Of a DNA stretch of 64,000 nt, positions 11,726 to 23,994 are shown piece by piece. The position numbers were made by a program, and so were the translations under genes. Origin of the DNA: Cruorifilaria tuberocauda (lineage: Eukaryota; Nematoda; Chromadorea; Rhabditida; Onchocercidae); the NCBI GenBank assembly GCA_013365365.1, contig JABVXU010000024.1, positions 62,001 to 126,000 on the forward strand, written 5' to 3'. The notes below the pieces were generated by a model. That model had not been told where the DNA came from and did no database searches. It saw nothing but the letters and a program-made list of their open reading frames with translations. Each line of letters begins with the position of its first letter. The first letter of the stretch is position 1.

Positions 11726-14700
11726 CTTCTTTACCTATTTAAAGACCTCACACCAACACAACGAGCAACAATAATAGTAACAAAGAAGGATCAAATAATC
11801 AATAAAGGTAAAAGGATCAATATAATTTAGAATTCAATTTCGACTCAGTTTTAAACTATTTTTTGCATCATAAGCAGCAGTTCTAAAGAAAGAAACACAA
11901 TAAGGTATGTATGCGACTGTTGATATTCTCTTTATTATTTATTTTATGTTTTAATCTTAGTATAATGAAAGTACAATATTGGACTAACGCTATTGTCTAT
12001 AATATTGTATAAGATCAACAAAGGATATTATGAACGTAAGGAAATCACAAGATGAAGGATTCATAACAGAGATGTAACATGTGCACTACGTATATTTCAA
12101 AAAGCACATTAATGATGAGATTATCTTTGTTGATTTGAAAATATCAGCAGTTGATAAATGCTCTTAGGATAATGAGATTCAGTAATAAAGCATCTAACTT
12201 ACGAGTGGTGTTTCCGAAAATTCTCTCGTAAGAAGGCGCAAACTACCAGATAGGCAATCTATTTTCGGTAAATTCTTCTTCCATCCATGATCAACACTAC
12301 GCAGCCACACCGTTTGGTCGCCAACTTCCGCCACCACAACTCGGCAAGGGTTACAAGCGAAAGTGTCAGAATAAGCACAGGCTATGGCTGGTATCAACCA
12401 TTTCTCAGGAATAATTTTTAGTTCGGACCACTGAAACAACAATATGGTTACATGTTAAGAAGCAAGGAAGCTAAGTCAGAAACAACGGTGGGGTAATAAT
12501 AGATTGGACGAAACAATTTAATTAAATGAGTACCTAATTCAAAATTCATTCAATTCAATAGATTAGAAGAACTTTATCATTAACAAATGAATCTTGCTTG
12601 GTTTTAGAATACTTAAGAAAAATTTGTTTTCGGAAAACTAAAAACTTTATTTAAAAAAAATTTCGGGATATAATAGTACGAGCCTGAACTTGAGCACAGA
12701 AAATAAAAACTGAATATTGAGAGCAGAAACCTTGATAAATAAGTATTTTTCCAATTTCTCGATCGTCTTCCTGTGATATTCGCTATGTAAATAAATAAAT
12801 CGGCTATTTTCCACATGCGAAATATAAAGGGGTTCATCTGTGATTGGCTTTTGCAATCTGAAAATTTGACAATTCTTCTTATTTTGCTATTATTCTTTTA
12901 TATCATTTGCACCATCACTTAAATTGATGTCACTATTATAAATAAAACTTGCTACCATATTCTCTGGATAAAGCGATAATTTTACCTTTCCAAATGCAAC
13001 ACATATGTGGGCTGCAAATATTCATCTTCGAAGCTCTCCTCATCCGCGCAATCATTTGAAAAATCGTCGTCCTAAAACAAAATCTTTAAATTATACACAA
13101 ATTCTATTTTTACAATTCCGCAAGATGATCGCGCTGATGTACTTATTGCTCAAGCGCAGCTAAAGTTTATTGATCTATAACAAGTAAGAATAACAAATAA
13201 GAGGGAAGGCAAACAGGAGCAAAAAAGGAGAGGAAATGATAGGATAGGATGGTTACCATGACATCTTAATTCATTAATATCATTTCCAGCTTTCTAACAT
13301 TGAATATTATACTCACTGCTTCAAAAGTAAAAAAGACTTCCTATCACTCTAAAAGAATATATAACATATTGAAACGAATTCGCACCAATAGCGATCACCG
13401 ATTTACATTAAAATTTATACACAAAATGACCAAAACTTCACCACAGACAAATTACGGAATGCCTTAAATACTAGAAAATCTTCTTAGAAATACGATTTTA
13501 TATGTGGTTTTCACGAGAATATGCTATATGGAAAGAAATTTAAATTGAAGTGAAACGAAGTAAATGTAGAAGTAAATTATTAAATATTAAAATAATAAAA
13601 GATACCAATTGAGCCAATTTTTTATTCCACCGTCTTTCTCGTGTCGCTTCATGTTCGGCATGCTTTTTAGAACGATAAAACAGTTTACCGAGATTCATGC
13701 CCTGCACCGTTGGATGATACAAATTGACAAGGAATGGTATGGAGGAAACATCAGCAAATTCTACTCGTACAACATCACCACAAGATCTAATTAAATTTTG
13801 AAATGCATTCACTTTATCCACTGTTAAGTCATTCATATCGACGCCTGTTGAAGTAGTGCTAATGTTAATAAAAAATTCTAATAATAATTAAAGAAGAATT
13901 TTTCTTTTCTGTTATATCAATCGAATACATGCTACAGGCAAATATGTTTGTCTTGAAGGCCTTGCAGAATATTTTTCATATGAAGACAGAAATGGTGATG
14001 ATATGGCTTCAGAAGGAATAGATACGAGCTGTAGTAATAAAAATCTTCATCTATATGATTCCCAAATTTTAACAATGTTTTCCTAAAATGATACTTCTCC
14101 TCTTGCCATTTCCGTTTTGATCTGCCTATCACATCTTTAGTATAACCTACTGATGGAATCAAAGAGAGATTGAAGAACATCTTTGAAATTCTATGTATAT
14201 ATTTCTATCTACACTGACCGTTTGGTTTTTCTTTATGATATGATTTAATATCATAAAAAATCTTATAATTTGTGGAATTTTTAAAACTCCAACTGGGTGC
14301 TAATTCAATATCGTCTATAAACATCTGAAATTATACCCTTCATACGACAACGTAATGCAAGTGGAGGTAAACGTCCAAAAACTTTCAGGAGAGGCCGAAC
14401 ATTTTCTATTTTAGCAATATTGTCGCTACCAATATCCACGAGATCTATTATTACACCAGTTCCTTTACTGAATTTCAAGATCCTTGCTCGCAACCATTTC
14501 AAGTTATCGACCAATACAGCACATGGTGCGCCAACACACATTTAAAAACAGATTGAATTTGCAATCTTTCAAAATTCTAATACCTGTCAATTATATTCAC
14601 TTTATCAGCAACCTAAATTTTCAAAGAAAGGAAATGCCATGCCTGTTCGCTTGAGATCATAAATTCATTCTCTGCATTGTATATGGCCTGAATTTTCCGA

Positions 14701-17700
14701 TATAGTCGCTCACGAGCACGATTTAATGATTTCGGCTGTAATAAAATATATGCATTTTATAACCATGATGCAGAGTTTTTAGTTTTGAGCGGAGTTTTTA
14801 TAATGGTATAACTACATGAATGCAATTAACCCAAACCAGACTCAAATATCAATTACCAAACTTTCCACTTAAGCCATTCCCTAGCTAAATTAGTGTTGAT
14901 ATATAGAAGTAACAGAAAAACTGTTACTTTTGGAAGAATTTGAAGAAATAATAAAATAAATTGGCTCCAAATTGAAGCTATAAAAACTATTTCAATTTTA
15001 CCGAATCAAAATTAATACAATTTCATTCCCTGCACAAAAAATCAGTGAATCAACATACTTGAACGCTAAAATTATAGGGTGAAAACGAATTCAGCAAATG
15101 TGCGTAAAAAACAGGAACTGTAGCAAACGACTGCCCTGCAGGTGCATTGGCAGTTATAGCAATGTTGTAATGGTAGTGAGCAATTACGTGTGGTTCAGCA
15201 TATTTCCAGCAATATTGTGGAAAAGCTTCAGCCATATCTAAAAAAATCCCGAAGATTAAAAAACTAAAATTAGTAAATTTACGAATTTATTGGCAGATTT
15301 CATTGGTTGCACAAACTTGCGAAAACTAAAAATAACATTGTAATGTTTTGATCGATTGATTCGAAAAGTTGAATCAAACAAATTTACGAACTGCTCGGTT
15401 TCGTATCAAACTATTATTTCTAGTTTTATTATTAACACAAAATTTATGAGATATTGACAGTACTAAAACCACAAAGTCCCTATCTGTTAACATCTTGATA
15501 TCAACATTTTTTAGAACTAAAATTGTAAAAAGCACATACGCCGTAATTTCCATTCCGTTTCACCTGGAACTTCTACCAAATCGAGGCACCCACTCCATTC
15601 CACTTTTTCCCTATTGCCTGCTAGCAACCCTGAGTTGAAATTGGATGAGAAATTTCTTCCAGAAGCTGATGTAATTTGTGAGATATCGACAGTACTAAAA
15701 CCAGCCATTCTCAATAACTGATCTGCAACGATACTTCCTAGTAATTCAAAACATTAACAGGTAAGCTGAGATTCAACCAGCTATTATCCACGAACTCATA
15801 GTTTTTGATAAAAAATTCCAGTTCCCCCTGGAATCCGATTCATGAAGCATAAACAGCCGTCACATGGAATTGCATAATTATTCTAATCATTTGAGAAAAA
15901 ATTCTTCACCCACAATAAGTATGAGTTCGTGATGGATATGAATGTTTAAAAAAATGTTAGTTTGCTATTTACTCAATTTCTATTTTTATACTTATTAAAG
16001 ATTTGCAAAATAATATAATGGATATCCATGCAACTGTAAATATCCAGAACCAGTGTAATTCAATTTATTAGAAAAAAAAATGGAAAGTAAAGTAAGAAAC
16101 AATGGAAGAGAAAAATAATATCCAATATGACAATGATTACAATACTATACAAAGAGACCATATTGTCTGTAAATCTACGATTTCAAAGATCGAAAAAATT
16201 CATCTGGAAATAAAAAGAATCTTAAGCAGTTCTTCCTAGCTGAATATACCTGTCCATTTAAAGACAGTTGCATCTTCCGAAACCGTTTCAAAATGCTGCT
16301 CATCTGTTCAAGTGTAGGAATGCAAAATTTCGAAAGAGCAAATTTACATGATTTACTGATTCCCTAAATAAAGGCTGATTACGAGATACAATATTCGCAG
16401 AAACAGATAACTGCGCATGCTACTTCATAATGAATGACCGCTAAAATGGGTGTCAAAAAATGTATCCAGCTGCTGCACTTCATCATTTTCATATTCCTCA
16501 AAAGCGCTTTCAAAATCGATGTATTCGATGCGTGATGTAGATGCCTCCAAATGCTGGAAAGAACAATAAATCACATCGCATCTATAGTTTCTCTTCAGTA
16601 TTTAGTACAATTCACTAAAAAAGGATATGAAACAAATTCTTCATCCAAAAATATTCAGTGATAGATCTGATTTTGTAGCAGTATGATAACAATTAGTAAA
16701 ATCTTGATATTTCAACATATCAAATTATTTGGAATATTTAAATTCTCTCCAAAATGTTAGAAAGACCAATTTACTTCAGATATGTGTGGTCGTTGAGATG
16801 GAGAAAATTGCTGAAGGACAAGAGCGTCAGTCGTGTTTTCTTCGTGCACATAATTTTTAAACTTTCTGTGTACCAAGGCATCAACTTCTGGGTCGTTAAA
16901 TGAGAGAATAAATGGTGTTTTAACTTCACGTTCTCTTTCAGTTTTAATTTTACTTTCATACTCAGATACAGGAAATGCGCATAAGTTTTCCGACAGATTT
17001 GACACCGGCGTTTGTTCACCTATAAAATACAGAAAATTAATTAGTTTCTAATCTCTAACATAAAAACATTTTTCCAAATTAATACATTTAATTAAATGTA
17101 AATGCAAATATAATTAAATGTAAAAATCATTTTTATTTATTTTGCTTATACAAAATTAGAACTTCGATACTAACAACAGATTTCTAAATTATTATCAAAA
17201 CTGTTATGGGAAAAAGATTCATTGAGCATTGAACTTAATAATAAGGCTATAAAATTACAAACAGTTTCATGAAATTAGAAAAGTCGAGTGAATATTGAGC
17301 TTAGTAATTTTTTAATAAAATTGAAATTCAGAAAAACTCAGTGACAAAGCTAAAATGAAAATAGATTTACCGCTTTTGTTCGGCTGAATGCATTCCATGG
17401 AAATCGGTTCACAAATTCCCGGAGACATAGCAAGTCGGGTGGATGCAATATGGTGCATTTTACTATTTATTTCACTATTCTGGTTATTCCTTACCTTAGA
17501 GCATAGTAATATGTTGTCAAGCTGCAATTATTGACGTCAATATAAATATCATTTCACATAATTAACTGAGATTCATTGAATCTGCAGATTGTAAAAGACA
17601 AAATCAGCAAATGCTATATTTTGGACAGTGAAAAAAAAAACAAACTCACATCTTTAATACCAAGACGATGGGCAATCTGAATACGTAGCGCATCCGGATT

Positions 17701-20700
17701 AACAACCTTCTTGAGCGTCTCCAAATCCAGTGCACCTTCTTGACCGGATCGTCTTTGCTGCATACGTCGTACAAGACGCTGTTGTTTCACTGGTATTGAT
17801 GGCACAAATTTCATAATTTTGCGTTTGCATAACTCGGAACCAAGAGCATCCAAATATTCGGCACGATTGTACCGTAAATTATATGCCGTTACCTATTTGG
17901 AAAACCTTTACGAAGAAAATAGCAAAAGATGATAAAATTGAAAAAGAAACAGAAAAAATGTGCTTCTAATTACCGAAAATATAAAATAGAATTTACGATA
18001 GCAATAGAAATTATATTAGCAAAACAAAAATTACAAAAGCATCTAAATTTGTACGACCACCAAAGTGCACAGGTCGACGCCAATTCAATGAGTCGAATAT
18101 TTCATTTGATATCATATCAGGATGAAACTTTGAAGGAGAACCTTTCCTGAAAAATAATGCAATTTATCATTGAAACCATTAAATCTATTGTAATTAAAAA
18201 AAATTAAAATTGCTAACACTGAAACGATTATGTCTAGAATAATGCAACAGAATTACTATTACTATTACTTTTATTATTAGCAATATTATGCATAAAAAAA
18301 GGAAGTCGTATCTATCTTTAAAGTAGATGAAATAGAAATAAAATATGAAACAAATTTTAAAACACAATGCAAACATAATGCAGAAATAATATGACTTACA
18401 TCATGAGAGACAAAGGAAAGTTTTGCAATAAAAACTAAGCTTTAAAATAAACAAGAACTTACTGTCGACATTAGTTCTATATCTTCAGAAATTATAACAT
18501 CAATCTCGCCGTTATCCTTCGCACCAGTTTGATAGCAGAATGATTCACCAAATCAAAAAAAAAAACTTACAGAATTGATGACCGAGGAGCAGGACTCGTC
18601 TCTTCTGATCCTTTAATACCTTTTATGGACCGTTTCAGGGCCATTTCCACAGCAGCAATGCATTTCTGATCTGGCGGTAAATTCCTTGGTAAGGCAGGTC
18701 GGTCTGCATCATCAGATAATCGTTTTCGGAGGGATGATCCCATCCCTAAACTCGTAGTTATTTTTTTCGGGACATCGGAAGATGTTTCTGAATTATTTTT
18801 TTCAAAATAACACGTATGCCTGTCCACACCCTGTTCCGGATGATGAACTGTTATTGACTGCCGCTCTCGGATATTTGTTTCCATCTTGAGCCATTTTCGC
18901 AAATAATTTTGGATCGCAGCGGATGACCTTAGATTACTGACACCTTTCAACAATTCTTCAAGTGTGCAATCACCGAAGTCTCTTTTTGCTTCTTCTAAGG
19001 AAATTATCTTCAGTGAATGATTTTGTGTTTGTGCCGAGTACAGTGATGAAGACCTTGTTTCGTTTTTGATAAGGTTATGTTCCAGAGCAACTCTAACTAC
19101 TAATTCCTTTATCACAGAAGCAATCACGTGTTCATCGTCAACGACCTCTACGTTCGATCGCTGTCGTTTCTGTTTCTGAAAGACTTCCCATATTTGAGCA
19201 ATATTTACAGATTCTGGTCCTCTTGTGTTCACTGATGGCACCACGACTGAAATCCGATCTAAAGAACTGCTACTTCTTGATACAGAATCAGCGCAAGCTG
19301 TCTCACCAATCTTTTTTTCGAAAACAGCATTTTGCTTCCGCTTTCTTATAGTTTTTGTTGATATTTCAGAGTTACATTCAGCTTCTCTTAAATTTTGACC
19401 AATACTATTTTGAGGTGTTGATGGCAAAACTTCCAGAAGGACATCATCATTAACTGAATGAATTTTTTGTGAATCCGCTCTCTCGAACTGTTTCTGTTGC
19501 TGCTGACCAGACAAATCTGTTTGTGAACAAAATTGAACGAAAGAATCCGTGAATGAATCCAGAGGAAAATCTGCAGTAACAACACATTCTGGAACCAAAT
19601 CCATTTCCCATGACTTCGAGTCACATACCGTGTCTTTCCCATCTATATTACTTGAGTCTTCCCATTCATAATCTTTTTGACCTGAGGCATTAGACTGATT
19701 GTTTATAAGTGGCAAGTGGCTGTCCCTCACCAATTGGAAGCTTTCTTCTATATCTTCTTCATCGATTCGAATCTGTCGAATCGGAACTTCAGATTCCCAA
19801 ATTTCCATCTCGTTTGGAACATACTTAAATGAAATTGCATCTTAAAATGAACAAAATTGGACAACCAAAAAAAAAAAACAGAATGAAAAACACACAAAAA
19901 AAAAAGAAGGGAAAAACTACTAACAGTATTTGTTCCATCTGAGAGGAGAGGCGTACTGAGAAACGAGTCCCGACTACCTTCTTCATTCTCCGTAAGCGCG
20001 CTTTCAGGTCTTACTGAACTGCCTCGAGTTGCATGACCCGAAGATGGCGTGACTGTACCAGAATTATTCTAAAAATGAGATAATGTAGTACATTTCTTGT
20101 TAACTTGATTTGGAAATTCTGAAAGTAAAGAAAAGAGAGAAAAACCTTTTTGGTGTTACTAATGTTTCCTCGATTCAATTTATCTCGGAAGACATTTGGA
20201 TAGAGATACCATAAACGTTGAGGTAATAAGTGAATATTTGGCAAAGGTATGTAGCCTGTTCTCATCTGTTCCTCTGTTCTCCTTGTCCAAAAAACTTCCC
20301 GTGGTATCCATAATGGAAAATGGCAACTCTGAAATAAGTCAGTGTCTCCGTTAAGTTCAAATATTTTTTCTAATATATTTTAATTTCTTTTTAGAGTAAT
20401 TATCTTGAAAACAACAATTCACAAGTAATGTGGTTATAATAAAATCTATCTTAAACCTTATAGCACTTCGTATTGAGATCTGAAGTGATGACTGATATTT
20501 TGAACTATAAGTCCTTCATCAAACGTATAATGTACATTGCTAAGAAACAATGAAAATTTGAAATTCTAGAATATGGAATGAGAATTAATGCTAATTAAGA
20601 GGAAATAACAAAAATTCCTATTCACTGATCAGTTATTATTCGCTTCTGATTTTGAAGCCATCAAACAATGTTTCATTTAGAACGAAGATAGAAAAATCCA

Positions 20701-21095
20701 CAAACCTGATTTTTTATGCCTCTACAAGTCCACCATATCCTTTGATATGTCTGACCATTTTCTTGATAGACGTCAAGTTCGAGGGCTTCCAACCGTTCTG
20801 GACATTTAGGACATTGCAGAATGTCGAAATCGTAAACCTAATTTTCACAATCTCAATTTTAATCATTTCCAAGCGGAAATAACTACTTGGAACACATAAA
20901 GCTACCAAAAAACCACTAAAATTGAAATACTAACTAAACTGATCAAAAAAGGAATAAAATTTGACGAAAGTGCGAAAAGAGAAATCTAAAAAAGAGAGAG
21001 GTCCTTACACGGTTCTTATTGCGTAATTGATAGAAAAGCGATGTAGTGATATCGTCCAAATTCGAAGAGGCAGCAGTAACTGGTGAAGAAATCAT
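10548..21095 (-). CDS. Large protein with N-terminal Cys-rich finger and C-terminal Tudor-type modules
   Basis: Minus-strand exons: 21095-21009, 20837-20706, 20328-20146, 20068-19925, 19823-18571, 18146-18035, 17892-17650, 17521-17371, 17019-16775, 16553-16439, 15737-15540, 15237-15059, 14735-14643, 14612-14584, about 14540-14337, 14314-14219, 14180-14147, 13858-13606, 13071-12986, 12857-12731, 12430-12203, 10996-10806 and 10704-10548. The product is about 1,500 aa. Residues 30-130 hold a possible zinc ribbon: LQCPKCPERL, then WWTCRG and SCHFPLW. A 417-codon exon is polar and looks disordered. Exon 14540-14337 is a typical Tudor barrel (VGAPCAVLVDNLKW, then LPPLALRCRMKG). A second Tudor-like module is split over 12857-12203 (PLYISHVENSRFIYLH, then GDQTVWLRSVDHGW). 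Tudor proteins usually bind methyl-Arg ligands in germline RNA granules, so a small-RNA or germ-granule role is inference. Junctions around 14650-14310 are not canonical. The region could also be two adjacent genes. Confidence 0.62.
11691..11721. repeat. (AT)n microsatellite
   Basis: An uninterrupted TA dinucleotide run of about 29 bases inside the large intron 12202-10997 of the Tudor gene. The same intron holds a locally GC-richer patch at 11220-11400 that I could not assign to a known element. Confidence 0.9.
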
Positions 21096-21123
21096 AGTTG
21101 TATCTCAGATGTCCTCCCTTAAT

Positions 21124-21261
21124 CAGTCATTTGCGAAGGAAGAAAATGACATCACAAAATCATCGACAGGAGGATCACCAGACAACTTTCTCCCCAACAT
21201 TGCTGCACTAAGAATGTATTCATCATTGTCGCTCAATAAAGCGACTCTGGTTATTCAGAAG
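21124..21261 (-). other. Candidate terminal exon of an unidentified gene just upstream of the Tudor gene
   Basis: On the minus strand an open frame follows an acceptor-like AATAACCAG and reads VALLSDNDEYILSAAMLG, continues with GRKLSGDPPVDDFVMSF and ends in SSFAND with a TGA at 21126-21124. The residue mix looks like real protein. The stop lies only 28 bases before the ATG of the large Tudor gene. No partner exons further upstream could be recognised. It may be the last exon of an upstream operon gene, a 5' exon of an alternative transcript, or chance. Confidence 0.3.
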
Positions 21262-23994
21262 AAAAGTTGAGAAATATTTTTAAAACTGCCAAAAAAAAGT
21301 ATTAAAATAATACTAATAAATGTGAAATTCAGATAATGAAATTCAACAGACATCCCACTAGAACCTATACAATTCCAGAAAGTTATTTCTTCCCATAATC
21401 GTGAGTGCAGGGAAATGACTGTCCAAAATCTTTCCGAGAAGCATATAACAGCAAACATTAAATAAGCCCAATTGCTATCTTGTAAATTAAATGAATTGAA
21501 TCGTAAATTTTTTTTGATCACGCCGGTAGTTCTTAAGGGATTTAATAATACAATATAATTTTTACCAAAATGACAAATGTATGGAACTGCTGGAATATCA
21601 CGGTACAACAAATTTTAGGAGCTTAAAACCCAATTTTAATAAAACATATTAATGGTACCTCATATTCTAAATTTGAACTAAACGAAAAACTTGAGTTTTA
21701 CGTGAGCTGAAAATTTAAAAGTAAAACAGTATAAGCGAAATCCGTCATAAGCTTACCATTTTCCAGTTAGAAATTCAGAGAATCGATTTGATCGCCGCTG
21801 TAAAATAGAATCTTTCCAGTACTTAATTATATGAACAACTAGCTCCTTATCACTTTTCTGCTGCTGTAACGGCTATAGCCAAAATGATTCTAACAACCTG
21901 AAAATGAAGCAAAATAATACAATTTTTACAGTGAAGTTAATGTAATATATTCCAACAATATACTAACAGAATTGCTAATTTAAGAAATCAAATCCTTAGG
22001 AGAATTCCAGACTCTTGAGAACTTTTTGAATTAACAGCAAAATTTCACTAGCAAAACTTTTGAGAAGAACAAGAAAAATTCACGATGATTTTAGAACTAG
22101 TAACAAAGATGGAATTCTCAAATAAAAAGAAGAGACTCAGATCCAGCAAAACACGTTCAACGTTTCAATGAAATGCTGTAAATTTCTTCCGTCGAAATCA
22201 GGAACCGCATCTCATGCATTACAAATGAAGGAATTACGCACACAATGATCAAAAAATGCAGAAAGAGCAAATCATTCACTCAGAGTGGCAATCTAGCCTG
22301 CCAATCTCTGAGTGAATGATTTGCTTCTGAGAAACGCGGTACTGATAGATAGGACTATTATCGTTGAGTAAAGCGCAGCTAATATGGCATATGAAAAAAT
22401 AGAGTTGGGGAGATTTCGTCAAGCATATTTGAAGCGGTCAAACCGTGAGGCAGATGGAACAAATATTTTGGGATGATATGAAATTAAGCTTTTAACGTTA
22501 TGAATAATCCGTTAAATGCTACAAAAAGCTGCGTTTCAAAACTAATATATAAAATATGAAACCTTCATTAACACACTGAGAGATATCAACGTAGCATACG
22601 TCCATGCTTGCACGACTCTCCCACACCAACTGAAATAATTTCCGATCATGTGATTAATAAAATATCGTATGCAATGATTCCAATTGAAATCTGTCATGTC
22701 TTTCGCAGCGTTTCACGAATCTTTTGTGACCGTTTTTAGCGATATCTTGAAGTGATGATATACTAAACAGTTACATTTTAGTACAGGAAATAATTGAATT
22801 ACTATTATTATTGTTGTGAATCTTATGGTGACTAGTCAACAACGTGGTACATCTCTTTTACAATACGGTTTCCCATTTAATTAGATCTCGATTCCTCACC
22901 TCTTAGTTTTCCCTAATTGTAGTCTTCAACTCCACAGCGCACTTGAAGAACTATAAACGATATAAATCACATAGTGTTCACTTTTTTAGAAAAAAATCGA
23001 AAGCGCATTTAGTTGTGATAAATTTAGGAAGGAAAATATGCAGAGGTGATATCGATTGCTAACTTTGGCAACTGATTCTAAAACGGAGTTCATGCTAAAT
23101 TGCTGATTAAATTACCTTTAAATTACTAGCTTCTTTGTCTCAAACCACTGAAGAACTCCTTATTCTGAAACGTTAAGACCTAGAAAATCACTTGAACATT
23201 TACAGAGTCCAATCCGGTTAATGAGCTGCTCAGAACTAAGTCAGCACGATGAATAATAAAAAAATATGAACCTGTTACCAAATGAAAAAATCTGTTAAAA
23301 TTTATTCGGCTTAACTCTCACAATTCGATTAATTACTGTGGTGAACTTGAAACAAGTGCATTATTTTACAATATTTACTTAGTGCTAATTTTAGAAAATG
23401 TTATCGAGAATTCGAAGCTCCGAATTTGAAGTGGTAAAAATATTATTGTAAACCATAAGCAAAACTAATGATGAAAAGCTGATGATGAAAAACAATGTCT
23501 TTTCGAAAAATATGCTATTTAATCTATACTACTGACGCTTAATCTTATTTACTGAAGTTGATCTACATTCTATATATGCATCAGACTTTAGTTTTCAAGC
23601 AACCATAAAAAACAAAACAATAAAAGACTGGCAAATGATTCAGAAAAATACAAATTCACATGTCGTATACAAAGTGAAAGCATAAATGAAATACGAGCAA
23701 AAGTTAAGACGATTCGATGAAAAGTTATCATACTAATAAGCAATAAGAAGATAGATACATGTGGCTGGGTCGAAAGATCAAAGTGAGTGCGGCAAGTCTA
23801 GTGGTTGGAATTCAAACTTTTGCATAAGAGGTTTCAGCGAAAGATATTAAATCAATTTATTAATCTTTCCAGAAATTTAAAATCAATTTTTTCTTCGTAT
23901 ATTATTAAAAAATGATACAAGAAATAGCAATAAAAAAATTATTTAAAGTGATAATAAAGAAAGTTCTAAGAAGCCTCGATTTTTTTCTCTCTTT
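21262..23994. other. Intergenic region without a recognisable gene
   Basis: About 2.7 kb between the start of the Tudor gene and the stop of atg-4, both on the minus strand. Open frames here are short and have no recognisable content. The only strong structure is the perfect inverted repeat at 22266-22325. Confidence 0.5.
22266..22325. other. Perfect 20-bp inverted repeat, hairpin
   Basis: Left arm 22266-22285 begins AGCAAATCATTC and ends CTCAGAG; right arm 22306-22325 is its exact reverse complement. The 20-base spacer contains a further 5-bp pairing (TGGCA with TGCCA) closing an 8-base loop, so the whole 60 bases can fold into one long stem. The size suits a microRNA-precursor-like hairpin or a tiny terminal-inverted-repeat element. 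I cannot tell which. Confidence 0.7.

Noticed and set aside
16250..16363. Possible Tudor-gene exon reading KSCKFALSKFCIPTLEQMSS
   Set aside because: It is open and flanked by AG and GT, but its phase does not fit the next exon, whereas joining 16439 directly to 15737 does. It may be a cassette or chance.
18480..18540. Possible exon between 18571 and 18146 of the Tudor gene
   Set aside because: It lacks a usable acceptor, and its donor phase does not fit exon 18146-18035, which joins exon 18571 directly.
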